A stretch of 64,000 bases of DNA from Blastomyces gilchristii SLH14081 (lineage: Eukaryota; Ascomycota; Eurotiomycetes; Onygenales; Ajellomycetaceae): NCBI RefSeq assembly GCF_000003855.2, contig NW_003101682.1, positions 993,178 through 1,057,177 of the forward strand. Direction: 5' to 3'. The notes beneath the pieces were generated by a model that ran no database searches, was not told where the DNA came from, and saw only the letters and a list, made by a program, of their open reading frames with translations. Shown in pieces: positions 10,477 through 23,739 of this stretch. Position numbers and translations under genes: made by a program. Each line of letters starts with the position of its first letter. Positions within the stretch are counted from its first letter, which is position 1.

Positions 10477-12174
10477 CCTCTTCACCACGAACTCGCTCGA
10501 TTTGTCGAATAAGAACCCGCTGATAGATTCATTGAAAAGCCCTTGATCATATGAGCATTTTGACCCCATCGCCGACCGCATACCCCGTGTGTTGACAGAG
10601 TTATCTAGTCAAATGTGAACCAGACATTGTTCAAAACTCCTGTGTGGGATTATCCCCTGTTCTCCCCTATCACACCACAACCCTGGGCCAAATTGTTATA
10701 CAAATTGTAAGATGAAGAGATCTAGTCATATGCATCAATCTTCTCAATTTTAAAAGATCTCTAATCTGTAATTGTGAAGATATCTCAGAAGTAATCTCTA
10801 TGAAAACCCTGTTTATCTTTGATGTTTCAAAACATCAATGCCAAGTCTCACCCTCATACTGCCCTTCTCAATCTGACTCATTCCTGGCAGAAAAATATAA
10901 AAAGATATCTCAGCAATAATACTAAGTATATAATTAATAAACACTTCTGAACTGCAATCTCTGTAAATACTCTGTCTGTCTTCAGTGTATCTAGACATTA
11001 ATATCAAGTCTCACTCTTATATCACTTCTCTCAATCTGACTCATTTCAGATAGAATAATACAAAAAGATATCTCAGTACCAGTATTCAATATATAATTAG
11101 TGAACAATGAGTCAACAGAATAAGTTAACAGCACATCAATAACTATAAATTCAGTATATCTCAAGATCTGACTGAGCCTTTGATCTCTGTATAGTGAGAT
11201 ATATTAAATCTAGTTTTAATATCTCAATATTCAATAGATTCTGTAAGAGATTGAGAACAGTAATACTAGATTTCTATTGAATTTAAGAATTAACTCTATA
11301 TTAATATAATCATTGACAAAGTCTTCTATTTTGAGATATAAATAATGAGTTTCTCTACATCTCACTGATAATATTTATATTATTATATAGAAACAGACTT
11401 ATATTCTCTATAATATTAAAACTCTGAAGAGAGAAAGTCTTAATAGATGATATATAGTAGTATATATCTTAGCAGTTTCTATCTCATTCTTCTACAGCAG
11501 TTAATGTAAAAAAAAAAAGATCTTAGAAATAGTTTTTTACTTCTCTTGAAAAAGTAAGATGTTTTTCTCTGAGTTTTACACAATATTCTTATAAAGAATT
11601 AAAAACAGAGTTATTTTCTATCATAATTTTACATTTCTTTAAATAAGGATTACTTTTTCAGTGACTAAAGAGCTTTCATTAATACTTAATTCTTTTTTAT
11701 ACTTTTTATTAACTGATTTGAGTTGCACACCTTGTTATGTGAGAAGAATTGAATGATTTAGAATAAAATTGAATAGTGTTAATTAATTTCTCTGCAAAAA
11801 ATTTATTATTTTTATCAGTTTTCTCTAAAAACTGTCATATTATCTGATTTAATATTGATTGATATTATACTTTTCTCACTGTATTCTAAGAAAGAGATTG
11901 TAAAGATTTTATTGATTTATCTTAAAAATTAATTTTAGTTTATTAGATTCTCTTCAAAAATCTAACCTAGTTACTGAACTAGTGTGAAAAGAATCAGGTG
12001 TTTTATATACAAAAGTCTTTTATTCTTCTTTTGAAACAGTCTGATCAACTTTTCAATTGAAAATAAACTTAGAAATCTCTTAGTTGAAACAGTCTGATCA
12101 ACTTTTCAATTCAAAAGAGTTTAATAAATATCTCAATTGAATCAGTCTGATCAACTTTTTATTAAGTAAGAATA
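10477..12174 (+). other. LINE1 5' untranslated region
   Basis: About 1.7 kb upstream of ORF1 with no convincing coding frame. The first 200 bases keep many CpG and CC/GG sites, whereas the rest is strongly AT-rich. The 64-codon minus-strand frame at 10813-11007 and the longer plus-strand frames at 51544-52026 in the inverted copy LINE2 are antisense to the element and have no recognised product. Confidence 0.7.
12033..12160 (+). repeat. Tandem repeats upstream of LINE1 ORF1 (3 units)
   Basis: Three copies of a unit with the core cagtctgatcaacttttcaa, starting near 12033, 12085 and 12139, spaced about 52-54 bp. LINE2 has two units at the same place (50552-50627). Such arrays next to the first ORF are plausible promoter or initiation repeats; that role is inferred. 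Confidence 0.8.
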
Positions 12175-13787
12175 ATGAGTTTAAAAATACACTCAGTTGA
12201 TGTGAAGAAAGATGCTTTCTCAAATGCTATTCCTGAGATTGAAATTCTGAAGAGAAGAAAGAAAGAAGAAATAGAGAAATAATAAGTTCTTGAAATACAG
12301 AAACTTTAAAAAGTAAGCAAGATTCTTGAAAAGCAGTGTCTGAGTGAGATGAATGAAGAAGTTCTATTAATTCTTCATACTCAGACTAGACAACTATAAG
12401 AAGTGATCAAGTTCAAACTTGGAATTTCAAACACAGTTCTAAAAATATTGAAAATTTCTAATACAATTACTGACTTTTCAGTTTACTCTTCTTATATTTC
12501 TACTTCTTCTTCTTCTTTAAATCAGAAGAAAACATATACTTAAACAGCTGAATCTACTGTCTCTAAATCTGCTGTCTCTAAATCTGCTAGCTCAAAACCT
12601 GCTCAAAATTCTGAGAAAACTGAGAAGAATGCTGTTCATACTTCTATTGATAGAAAAGTGAGAAAAAAAATGCAAAAAGAGAAAAATCTTCAAATCTTCA
12701 GAAATAGAAGACTTATTCTTCAAGTCTCAATTCAGAATATCTTACAGAGAAACAAGCTAAACTCAAATCATATTTTCAGAATTAGAAATGAAATCAATCA
12801 GCAGTTCTTTTCTCAGTTAATAACTGATATTGAAGTGTAAAAATCAGTTATAGCTTCAATTAAGCTATTCTTCTTTAAACATTTCATCATTCTAACTACA
12901 ATGTCTGAATTCAGTGCAGAATTTCTTATTCAGAATGAGAATCTCTGAAAAGCAGCAGTAGAATCTTTGTTAAACATAATAATTCTATCTAAGAGAGATG
13001 AAAAGTGAGACAAATTCATTCTTTATAATATTTCAGTTGAAATCTTTGACTGTGAGGAAGAAATACTACTTCTTAAAAATGAAGTAGAAGAATACAATTC
13101 TATTCAACTGAGAAAAGAGTCTGTATAACTTAATTCAATTGAGTTCAGACAGAGCAGAAGAAATGTCTCTGTTCTAGTATATATAAAATACTTGAATAAT
13201 CAAGAGTTTCTGAAGTAAGAGTAGCAGATTTGAAAATGAGAGTTCATGAATACAAAGACTCAAGAATGAATCTCAAAGCTCAAACACAGTGTTCAAACTG
13301 TTCAAGATATGAACACTTTGCAATCTCTTGTTTCAGAGACTCAAAATGTGCATTCTGTGCTAGAGATCACACAACTAGTGAGTATAAATGTGAAACATGC
13401 TTAAAAAGAGATGAAATATGATAATATACTCTGCTTAAGTGCTTCAATTGCAACAAAAAACATGCATCTAGTTCAAAAGAATGTATATTTACTCTAAGAA
13501 CTCAGAAGAACTGAAGAAAAGATGAAGCTTTAAGTAAATCTAAAACTGAAGAGAAAAGTCAAGCTAGTAAATCTACAACTGTAAGCTTAAAAAGAAGAAA
13601 CTCTCAACTATCTAGATCTTCAAACTTCAATTCCTCAGCTAAATAGAAACAGAATTTGAATCCTCAAACTTCTATCAAGATTAGAGAATTGAGAAATGAC
13701 TCTGATGATAAACTAGATATAATACAAGCAGTTGAGATTTCTACTTTTCAAAATAGTTTTAATCTACTATCTGATGATAGTGATTAG
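12175..13787 (+). pseudogene. LINE1 ORF1 (gag-like, zinc knuckles), disrupted
   Basis: Nucleic-acid-binding ORF1 of a Tad1-like LINE. Start ATG at 12175 is conserved with LINE2; stop TAG at 13785-13787 is shared by both copies and is probably the true stop. The N-terminal third is charged and predicted coiled-coil-like (K/E-rich, leucine-spaced). Near the C-terminus are two zinc knuckles: 13290-13331 (C-x2-C-x4-H-x4-C) and 13347-13391 (C-x2-C-x3-H-x6-C), as in ORF1 of Tad/I-group elements. Internal stops and a length not divisible by three show it is broken. In LINE2 the same span is 535 codons without an indel. Confidence 0.85.
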
Positions 13788-13816
13788 ATTCTACTCTATC
13801 TCTGCTCTCTTTTAGT

Positions 13817-16800
13817 ATGAATATATACCAAAAATAACAAAAAAAGTTTAAAAACTTCTCAAAAATCATATTTATTCAAAATAATGTAAATAGAAACTCA
13901 AATTGTATTTATTCTTGTCTTTAAATTGTATTTGAATAAAAAGTTGATTTTATACTGCTTCAGAAACCAAATTTCAATACTGAGTAAAAATATATTATTT
14001 CTCATTCAAGCTACTACTGCTTTCTATCTCAAAAGTCTGAGATAAAGTCAAGAGTAGTAATCTATGAAAGAAAGAGATCAAGATATTAATTTAATCTAAG
14101 ATTTGATATTATATCTAACTCTGATATTCTGATAAGTGATATTATAGATGAAGAGAATGAGTTTGATTCTATACAGCTCATAAATATCTATAATGATAAG
14201 TTATTAAAGAAAAATAATAATATCTGAATAAGTAATAAAGAATTTCTGAACATAACTTTATTAAGAAACTCTACAATTACAGAAGATTTCAATACACATC
14301 ATCTCTGATGAAATTCAGAATGTAAAAGAGCAGTAAGAGCTGATAATCTGATTGAATGAATTTTTGAGCATTCAATAGATTTAGTTAACAAGTCTGATCA
14401 ACAAACATTCTTTAGAAAAGACATGAAACAGAAATCTATTATAGATCTAATCTTCATATCATAAAATCTAATAAAAAAAGAACTTGTAAACTAGTTTATT
14501 AATTCAAATGAGACATCAGGATCAGATCATGAGATTATTCAATTTGATATTGAACTGAGTGAAAAATAAATGAGTGAAAACTCTCTTCTCTCTAATCAGT
14601 TTAACTTTGAAAAAGCTGATTGATAAGCAGTTGAAGAAAGTATAAAACTGTTAAAATCTGAAAAGCAGAGTGAGCTATATTGAAATCCTGGTCAAGATAT
14701 CTCAGATGAAATGCTTAAGAATAGAGTGAAGCTCATTACATCTATTATTCTAACAAGTGTCAGAGATAATATTTCAAAGAGAAAGTCTTCTGAGTATTTC
14801 AAATCTTGATAAAATAAGAATATCATATCTAAAAGAAAACAATTAGCTACTGCTAGAAGAGATTAAAAGAATGATATAATATCTGATAAAGAGTTCAAAA
14901 CTGTCAGAAATGAATATTTTTCAGATATTAAAAGAGTTAAAATAGACTGCTGGAATAAATTTGTTGAAGAAGTATAAGAAAAGAAAGTTTTTAAAGCTTT
15001 TAACTATACTAAAATAAGAAGTGTAGCAAAACTTTCAGCTCTAGAATATGAGTTTCAGAATGAATTATATACAGTAAATTCTTTTGAGAAAAAGTGTTAT
15101 GCTTTTATAAGAATTCTTATTCAAAACTCATCAGATTCAGATTCAGAGAAAGAGAATATATCACTTCACAACTATATTGATGAAAATGACTGAGAATGAT
15201 CTGAGCTTATACAAGATGAATTAGAGTCAGCTATCTTCTCAAGTTCAGTTAAAACTACTGCAGGACCTGATTCAATCAATTACTTGATTATTCAAAATAC
15301 ATACTTCTACTTGAAGAATGAATATTTTAAGCTCTTTTTCAATCTTTTGAAAAATGAATATCATTCTGAATGCTGAAGAGAAGTCACTGAAGTGATTCTT
15401 ATAAAATCTAACAGAAAAACTTTAATTTCTAAGTTATATAGAGTAATATCTCTATTGAACTGTCTAGAAAAGGTTTTAGAGAAGATAATAGCTACTTAAC
15501 TATCTTTTATAAGCTCTATTAATAATTCTCTTTTATTCAGTGAATAAATAAGAGATAGAAATCAATGTTTTACAATTGACACTGTTCTCTCAGTTATTCA
15601 TAATATTTAAATAGCAAAGTATGAAGATCTGATCTCAACTGCAGGTTTTATTAATATAAAAGAAGCATTTAATCATGTTTCAAAGTTAAAGCTAATTCAG
15701 ACTTTGAAGATATTAAAACTGTCACTTTCTCTAATAAAATGAGTTAACTGCTTTATATCTAAAAGAATCATACAACTATTCTCTGATGAAATGAAATAAG
15801 ACAAGACTGAGATAAAAATAGAAGTACTGTAAGAATCTTCAATCTCACTCATTTTATTTGCAATATACACTGCATATCTATTCAAAAATAGAGATATGAA
15901 AGTAGTGTGATCTCTGAGTTATATGAATGATATTGATCAAGTCTACAGCTCAAAAACAGTCAGAGAGAATTTGAAAGTCATTGAAAAAGCAGTAATGAAA
16001 ATCTTTGTTAGAGCAGATATCAATTAAATTCAATTTAATATGAATAAAACTGAGTTAATTCATTTCTTTTCTAGATTCAATGAGAAAGAACTATATCTAA
16101 CTCTTTTGAATAGAAAGATTAAACCCAGTTTAAATATCAAATGATTAGAAGTATGATTAAACTTCAAGTTGAATTTTAAATATCATATTCAATAAAGAAT
16201 TATCAAGACAGAGAGATTACTGAATAGTATAATCAGACTATCAAATACTGAGAGAGGTCTATTCTTTCAGACTATGAGATAGTTATACATAGCTTGTATC
16301 ATCTTAGTAGCTGATTATAAAGTTCAAGTTTAATGAAATAATCAAGATAATTTCACTGATCTCTTTCAAAGTTTATAAAACAGAGCTTTAAGAAGAATTC
16401 TGAGAACATTCAAATCATCTTCTATTAAAGTAATGAAAGTGAAAGCTTCAATCTCATCTTCTACTATTCAATTTGAAAAAGCCTGTATGAACTATGCTCT
16501 GAGAGTTATGAAGATGAGCTTAAATTATATAATCAGAGAAAGAGTCTCCTCTTCATTTTCATCAGTTAACTCAGGAAATGAACTGGATTGAAATAGATTT
16601 CTTGATTGAAATGAGAATAATGCTTTAAATAAAATGCTCTCTCAACTGTATAGACTATGTTCACTTATTAAAAATCAAATTCTTTCATTAAATATTGAGA
16701 AAATTGATTATGAGAAGATATCTCTCTGAAGAGATAAGTGAAAATCTCTCATAGACTTATAAATAAGTGAACTATCTAAAGAAAGAGAATATGAACAGCA

Positions 16801-17767
16801 TTTGAAGAAGATCTCTACAATCAATATAAAAGACTCTATTCTGATTTACTCAGATGACTCAACAAATGAGAATTTGAATAGATTAGACACAGGCATTGCT
16901 TATACTGAAGATAATATCAATTTTATCTCAGATGGCTGGAATTTAGACTGTGAATCTGAAGTCTTTGATACTGAACTATTTATAATAGTGAAAGCTTTCA
17001 AACTCATTGAAACAAAATCTCATAAAAGAGAAAATAGTTTGAAAGAGACATGAATATTCTCTGATAGTCAAACTGCTTTAAAAAGACTTAGAAATAGTCA
17101 GATTCATAATGATTAAATGAATCTTAAACTGATTTTAAACTCTGTTTTAAGAATTCAAAAAAGAAGAATATCAAAACTGATAATTCATCTACACTGAGTT
17201 CCAGCTTATATGAATATTCATGATAATGAATTGACTGATTCAGCTGCAAAAAAGAGTTCAAAATTAAGCAGATCTATTCAAAAAACAGTGTTCTGATCTT
17301 TCATAAAGAGAAAGATAAAAGAATCTTGTTTAAACAAGTGAAATGAAAGCTGATAGAAATAAAAGAAGAGCATACATTCTTCAAGATTTGAGATAAAATC
17401 AAAGTGAAAATCTTGTTCAATTAAATGTAAAAAGAAAATATTCTCATCTATAATTCAGCTGAAAGTAGAACATGATTATTTCAAATCTTATATACAAAGA
17501 TTTGATGATAGATTTGATTTAACAGAGTGCTCATTCTGCAATGAAAATGAACATTCTGAGTATAATGTAATGTATTATGCATTATACAATAGTCTCAGAG
17601 TCAGATTGAAGAAGAAGTATAATTTAAATCAATTAAATATGAGATTCTTATTCTCAACTGAGACAGGAATTAAATACTTAATAGACTTTCTATCAGAAAC
17701 TCAAGCAGCTATAAGAAAATGACCGAAGTCAGAAGTATCTGAATATGAAGAGATGGAAATTGATTAG
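13817..17767 (+). pseudogene. LINE1 ORF2 (endonuclease, reverse transcriptase, RNase H), disrupted
   Basis: The replication polyprotein of a Tad1-like LINE. ATG at 13817 is 29 bp after ORF1; the span is 1317 codons with no net frameshift, closing at TAG 17765-17767. The apurinic-type endonuclease domain is at the N-terminus, with the D-F-N-x-H-H box at about 14283-14310. RT active site reads Y-M-N-D at 15920-15931, where Y-x-D-D is expected: the first catalytic Asp has become Asn by a G-to-A change. The RNase H domain is at about 16830-17260 (SDDS, E, SDSQ blocks). The C-terminus has a Cys-x2-Cys...His motif near 17530. Most stops are TGA at Trp positions. Confidence 0.88.
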
Positions 17768-18126
17768 ATATAGTCTGTTAAAACAGCTATACACTATCTT
17801 TTACTATTTTTATTTTATTATAGTCTCTCTTTACTGTACTTATTTCTTTCTGTTCTTTTCTATCTCTCTATTTAATGTATCTATCTTTAAGACTATGTTT
17901 GTTTTCCTTTGTAATGATATTTTCAAATGATTTCAAAGTGTTAAAAGGTGTTGAAATACTGCAATTTATAAACAGTTTTCGTATTCTGAGCTGAAATTTT
18001 CTGATTTTGCATATCTGAAATTGGTAAAGATATAATAGTTGACTCTATAGATATAGGAAAAACCCTGAGAACTAAAGATTCTTAGGTAGATGTTATAGTC
18101 TCTGACTGCATACATCTATAATTGAA

Positions 18127-18146
18127 GAATAATAATAATAATAATA
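18127..18146 (+). repeat. (TAA)n tail of LINE1
   Basis: Short AAT repeats after ttgaag. The same 3' terminus ends LINE2, LINE3, LINE4, the composite element and, in its last bases, the SINE. Confidence 0.9.
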
Positions 18147-18157
18147 ATAGTGAGTGC

Positions 18158-21100
18158 TATCACAGATTAAAGAGAGAGAAGAAGAAGATGTTTAAGTAAG
18201 AGAAGACAGATTGTAAGATATGTTATAATGTCTTAAAGAGACTCTGTAAGAGAGTAGAATGATAATAATTTTAAGTAACACTTCTGATAGATTTAGACTG
18301 AACTAAGTATAGAAATAATGCAGATGACATCATCTATGAGAGATTGAAAAAGAAGATAGTGAAGAGTCTTATACAGTAGTAATAAAATCAGAAGAAATTC
18401 TGAGAATGATTTAACATCAAGATAAAGAGAGAGAGAGAGAAGAAGAGTGTTACTGTAAATAAGTAATGATAGAAGAAGATTAAGAGAGTGTTGAAGTAGA
18501 AGACAAAGAAGTCAAAACTGATAAGTTTTTTATTAAGAGATAATAAGTTTTGATAATACTTCTGTTCTCTAATTGATTAGCAGAAGCTGACAGAAAAGAG
18601 AAGAATTGAGATCTTATTCAGATCTTGAATGCACTTCATAATTCAAAATATTAAGAAGATAGCTCTACTCTCTGAGCATGTTACTCTGCTTACTACTGAG
18701 ATGAAATCTGAGACAGTAGATCAGAAAATGCAGGATTTTAAGATGCAGATTAATCTGACTAGAGAGAAGTAGCAAAAACTCTTTTCTAAGAAGACAGTGA
18801 AGAGAGATTCTAAGATGATTATCATCTCTGATAAGAAGAAGAAGAAGAATAAGAATGAGAAGTGAATTATAAAGAATGATAAGAAAAATGAGAAAGAGAA
18901 GAAAGATAATAAGTAGAAAAAGTTTTTTTCTTTTTATATTAGTTAGTTATAAGTTCATAACTATTAGTTAATAATTGAACTTAATTTTGAGTTTTCAAAA
19001 ATTATTGTACAAGTTGTAATCAATTATCAATGTCAGAAATAATATATATATATATTTAACTATCATGATTCACAAATTACTATAATGTATATGTATCAAC
19101 ATTTTTTCAACATTGATATTTATAATATTAATATATTTTTAATAATATTATCTGATAATATAATTTGATAACACTCTCTTTCACAATATTAATATATTTT
19201 AACAAATATGACAGAGACTAATTAAGATTGTTTATTTACTTTTATATATTGATAATATTCAATCTGAGTTAGTACTAAAATTGTAACTAAGTTAAGAAAG
19301 AAGATTATTTTCTCTTATAATAATTCTTCTCATACATATCAGTGAACAGTTATTATCTTTATTAAAAATAAATTATTATCTTTTTTAAATCTTTATTATA
19401 TCTTCTAAATTCACTTCTTTCACTTCTTTCACTTCTATTGAAGATTTATAAACTCTTTAAGAAATCACTGTGAATTACAAAGTCTATGTTATTTATAATT
19501 CAATACAGAATACTCTTATTCAATTATAATAAATAATCACTTCATTCTTCACATCTGATTTCAGGTCACAAAATTTATGAAAAACTCAATACAAATATTA
19601 AGATAAACTATGAAATAATTATTAACAGATTATATTATAGATTACTATGAAGTTATCTCTCTACTATAATCACTGTAACTTCATTCAGAAATATTTATTA
19701 TAAACTGATTATAGCTCTGACAGAATTTTCTGATATCTGAAGTTATCAGAATACAGATAATAAAAGAAAAATAATCAGAAAATTACTACTGAGCTGATAA
19801 GTTACTCTATCAGATAATAATTTTTAATAATACTAACTTTCTAATTTGAAGAAAATTATGTGAAAATAATTATATATTAGTACTCTGATTTTATAACTCT
19901 TATCTGATAACTTCTGTGAATAATTACTTTGCATGTGTATATCTCTGAATCTTTCTTCTTAATCAATTGAAAATTCTGAATTCTGAACACTTCTTCAAAT
20001 ACTTAATTTAAATCTTCATATTTCATATTGATTATGTCTTCAGTTAAATCTTAAGATACACTACAAAGCTAATATACAATATCTAGAATCAGAGTTAAAA
20101 AATCATTGAAGAGTGGTTCTTAAAGTAAAGGTATAAACTAGTATAAATAATCTTATATTTATAAGAGCTACATGTTATTATATTGATAAGAACTGAACTT
20201 ATTAAGAGATATTAATTGATTTTAAATCATTAATCAGTAGTTATACTGAGAATTATATAACAGAGATATTAATAACTGTGATTAAAAATAACTATTGAGA
20301 TATTAGTCTCAGTGTTCTTACAATTATAAGTGATGATGCTGTGAGTAACTATACTATAATAAAGAGCTTGAAGTAAAAATTGACTATGTATTTCTGAAAT
20401 AATAAATAAGATTATATTCTGTATATTACTTATATAATTCAACTTATGATATAATTACTAGTAAAGAATCTTGATATTAAGATGAAGAATAATAAGATAG
20501 CTGATTCTTGAAATGAGAATGAGATAAAGTAGTTACTCAAGTAACTTTTGTATTCATATTATAAAAGATAATATTTTTTAATAACACTTTTTAATATTGC
20601 TTTTTAATAACACTTTTTAATAATACTACTGCTAATTTTAAATAGATTGAGTAATAATTTAAATATCACAGATTTAAAACATTACTAATATAATTTATAT
20701 CTTCTTTAAATAATAATAATAATTTCATAATATTTAATAAATAAACAAATCAGTCATATCACTGAATATGATATAGAATGTTAGAATATAGTGAAGTTCA
20801 ATATATAAGATAGCTGTTCAAACTCTTTGATTATATCTAATAATTAATCATTGAGTGTAATACTCTGATTGAGAAAAGATTCAGATATTAAAACTTTCTG
20901 ATATAAAGTAAACTCAGTTAAAATATGTAATTAATTTACTGTTTCAGTTTTATAAGATAATAAAGATAGTTTCAATCACTTGTATATTAATACTGCAGTC
21001 AGTCTGATAAGTGTATAAGAGTTTATTTACTTATCTTGAGAAGCAGTTGAATCACTTAAAAAGAAATTCAGTCTGAGATAATATTATAGTACAGACTATT

Positions 21101-22131
21101 ATTGCTGTAAGAGATAAACTAGTATATTACTACAGTAAAACTGAACAATCTTTTATAGAGTACTATACTATAGCAGCTCTACTAGATCTCTTCTATTAAG
21201 TTAATATCTACACTTCTCAAGATTGAATAGAGAAGAAATGAGACTTATATATTAAATTAGTCTGAGACTACTACAATGTCAACTATCAGAGATTTAAATG
21301 AGCAGATATTTGAGATGTGAAGACAGTGAAATACAATTCTCTAGTAAATAATAATCTTTGATAACACTTTATATTATATAGAACTATAATACTAACTTTG
21401 AAACAGAACTTGTATACATTGATTATAACTGAAAATCAGATAAAACTATATACTTGTAAAACTGAATTTAACTGCTATCTTCAAGATGATCTGATGAATT
21501 TATACATTAAATCAATTCTAGAGTTATAAAAAATTATTAAGAGTATATATTCAACTATTGTACTGATGATATGTGATATTCTGATAATTTCATTAACAGA
21601 GATAAGAATGAAGTGAAAGTTCAACTCAAGTTGAGATATTTATTACTATCACTGAGAACAATTATAAGAAGAAATAATCAAGAAACTCATGATTATAAAA
21701 TATGAAATTATCAGACAGTTTAATACCTCTGATCACAGTATATCAGAGAAGTATAGTTTTCATAAGAAAGTGAAGAATAAACTTATACAAGAATGTATTT
21801 AGTTGTTTCATGAGTATTATCAATAATCATTATCAAATTCTGATTATATAAGCAATCACTGAATGAACTGAATGAGACTGATTTTAATCTTTAGTCTCAG
21901 TCTCATTCTGATTTTGAAAGAATGATCATCTTTCACAGTTTATTCTGAGAAATTACTCTTATTTCACTGTTCTTGAATTAAATCTGATCATTTTTCACAT
22001 CATTTCTCTCAGAAATGATTCATTTTCAGATTTTTTTAATGCTTGATTCTGATGAGACTCACATCAAGAAATATATGAGATGAGATTAAATAAGATTAAA
22101 TGTGAAATTCATAGTTCTGCTGATCAGTCTA
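18158..22131 (+). pseudogene. hAT1 transposase remnant
   Basis: The clearest part is 20130-20530, in one frame if TGA is read as a lost Trp. A block matching the hAT RNase H-like core includes SVLTIISDDAVSN (20305-20345), which corresponds to the D-N-A-x-N-N motif with the second catalytic-loop residue changed. It is followed by the helix that normally reads C-x-A-H-x-x-N (20408-20450), here with Tyr where Cys and His are expected, both explained by transitions. The K/E-rich stretch at 18180-18930 and the remainder to about 21860 have no motif I can name. I could not place the C-terminal dimerisation motif. It is not functional. Confidence 0.65.
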
Positions 22132-22618
22132 GTTGAGACCAGGTTTTTATACTTTGCTATTTAAATGTCATGAACAACTGAAAGAACAGTATCAATTGCA
22201 GAACATTGTTTTCTACTTTTAATTTATTTATTAAATAGAAGAGAATTACTAATAGAGCTAATAAAAGAAAATCTAGTAGCTATTATCTTTTCTAGAAGTT
22301 TTCTTCAACAGTTTAACAGAGATATTACTCTATATAACTTAGAAATTGACGCTTTTCTATTAGATTTTACAAGAATTACTTCAGTAGCTTCTCTTCAGCA
22401 TTCAGAATGATAATCATTTTTTAAAAGATTGAAAAAGAGCTTAAAAGATTCATTCTTCCAGTAGAAATATATATTATAAATAATCAAGTGATTGATTGAA
22501 TCAGGCCCTGCAGCAGTTTCAATTGAACTTGAGAATATAGCTGACTGTAGTTCATCATGTGTAAGCTCAGATTATTCTCAGTTATTTTCATCAATATATT
22601 CATAAAATGATATATTTG
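22132..22618 (-). mobile_element. LINE3, continuation beyond hAT1
   Basis: Continues ORF2 of LINE3 upstream of the RT core; it matches LINE2 at 47045-47497 and, inverted, LINE1 at 15180-15640. The first 8 bp repeat the hAT1 target duplication. It ends at hAT2's terminal TAGACTGGCC at 22619. The remaining 5' half of LINE3 is not found on the far side of hAT2. Confidence 0.85.
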
Positions 22619-23482
22619 TAGACTGGCCGCTGAGACTATGAATTTCACGTTTGATCTCATTTAGTCTGATCTTATATATTTCTTAATATGAGTCTCACCA
22701 GAATCAAGCATTAAAAAAACCTGTAAATGAATCATTTCTTTCAGAAATGATGTGAAAAATAATCAGATTTAATTCAAGAACAGTGAAATAAGAGTAATTT
22801 CTCAGAATAAACAGTGAAAGATGATTATTTTTTCAAGATCAGAATGAGACTGAGACTGCAGATCAAATTCAGTCTCATTCAATTTATTCAGTGATTACTT
22901 ATATAATTAGAATTTGATAATGATTATTAATAACACTCATGAAATAACTAAATACATTCTTATATAAGTTTATTCTTCACTTTTTCATAAGAATCACACT
23001 TCTCTGATATACTGTGATCAGAGGTATTTAACTATCTGATAATTTTATATTTTATAATCATGAGTTTCTTGATTGTTTCTTCTTATAATTATGTCTGATA
23101 ATAGTAATAAATATCTCAGTTTGAGTTGAAGTTTCACTTCATTCTTATCTCTGTTAATGAAATTATCAGAATATTATATATTATCAGTGCAACAGTTGAA
23201 TATATATTCTCAATAATTTTTCATAACTCTAGAATTGATTTAATGTATAAATTAATTGAATTATCTTGAAAATAGTGATCAAATTCAGTTTTACAAGTAT
23301 GTAGTTTTGCCTGATTTTCAGTTGTAATTAATATATATAAGTTCTATTTCAAAGTTAGTATTATAGTTTTATATAATATGAAGTATTATCAAAGATTATT
23401 ACTTATTAGAGAATTATATTTCACTGTCTTCACATCTCTAATATCTGCTTATTCAAATCTCTGATAGTTGACATTGTAGTAG

Positions 23483-23739
23483 TGTAAGAATAAGTGCTCG
23501 CAGGCGATTATTCGGGTGTTTGCAGCTTGGCGTGATATGTACTGTTAACTACTAGAAGTGTTCACAGTAGGAAGATAAATGTAGAAATCAAATGTATTAT
23601 AGCATTCAAGCTGAGTTATGAATAGTATTCGCGAATTCCAGTCTATATAGTTGTGTGTAGCCAAGGGCCGCTAGCCCTATTGGTTATGCAAGAGATAGGA
23701 ATAGGGGTAAAGGATCCGCGAGAAGCGGGATTTCTTACA
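23483..23739 (-). repeat. 3' LTR of chromovirus
   Basis: 257 bp, TG...CA ends. Differs from the 5' LTR at about twenty positions, all transitions by eye, mostly at CpG with some at CpC and CpA. Confidence 0.95.

Larger units (their letters stand above)
10461..18146 (+). mobile_element. LINE1, full-length Tad1-like non-LTR retrotransposon
   Basis: About 7.7 kb on the plus strand inside hAT1. Flanked by gtgaatgctat (10450-10460) and gtgagtgctat (18147-18157), an 11 bp duplication with one transition; hAT2 shows the same site uninterrupted near 38628-38645. Order: 1.7 kb 5' region, three tandem promoter-like repeats, ORF1, ORF2, 3' UTR, (TAA)n tail at 18127-18146. It is co-linear, inverted, with LINE2 (44535-52014). 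LINE2 starts with CGACCGCTTCACC; LINE1 has about 16 additional bases (10461-10476) between the duplication and the matching cctcttcacc. Both ORFs are closed by stops. Confidence 0.9.
8617..22131 (+). mobile_element. hAT1, full-length hAT transposon split by LINE1
   Basis: Left end TAGACTGATCATG at 8617 and right end ATCAGTCTA ending at 22131. The flanking 8-mers are gttaagac (8609-8616) and gttgagac (22132-22139), differing by one transition. The target is LINE3; LINE2 shows the uninterrupted gttgagac at 47037-47044. Without LINE1 (10461-18146) the element is about 5.8 kb: a 1.84 kb left part without recognisable coding (A-rich tract, ATT/ATC microsatellite) and a right part of about 4 kb with transposase remnants. 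Left and right ends share only the outer few bases as inverted repeats, typical of hAT. Damage is heavy throughout. Confidence 0.88.
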
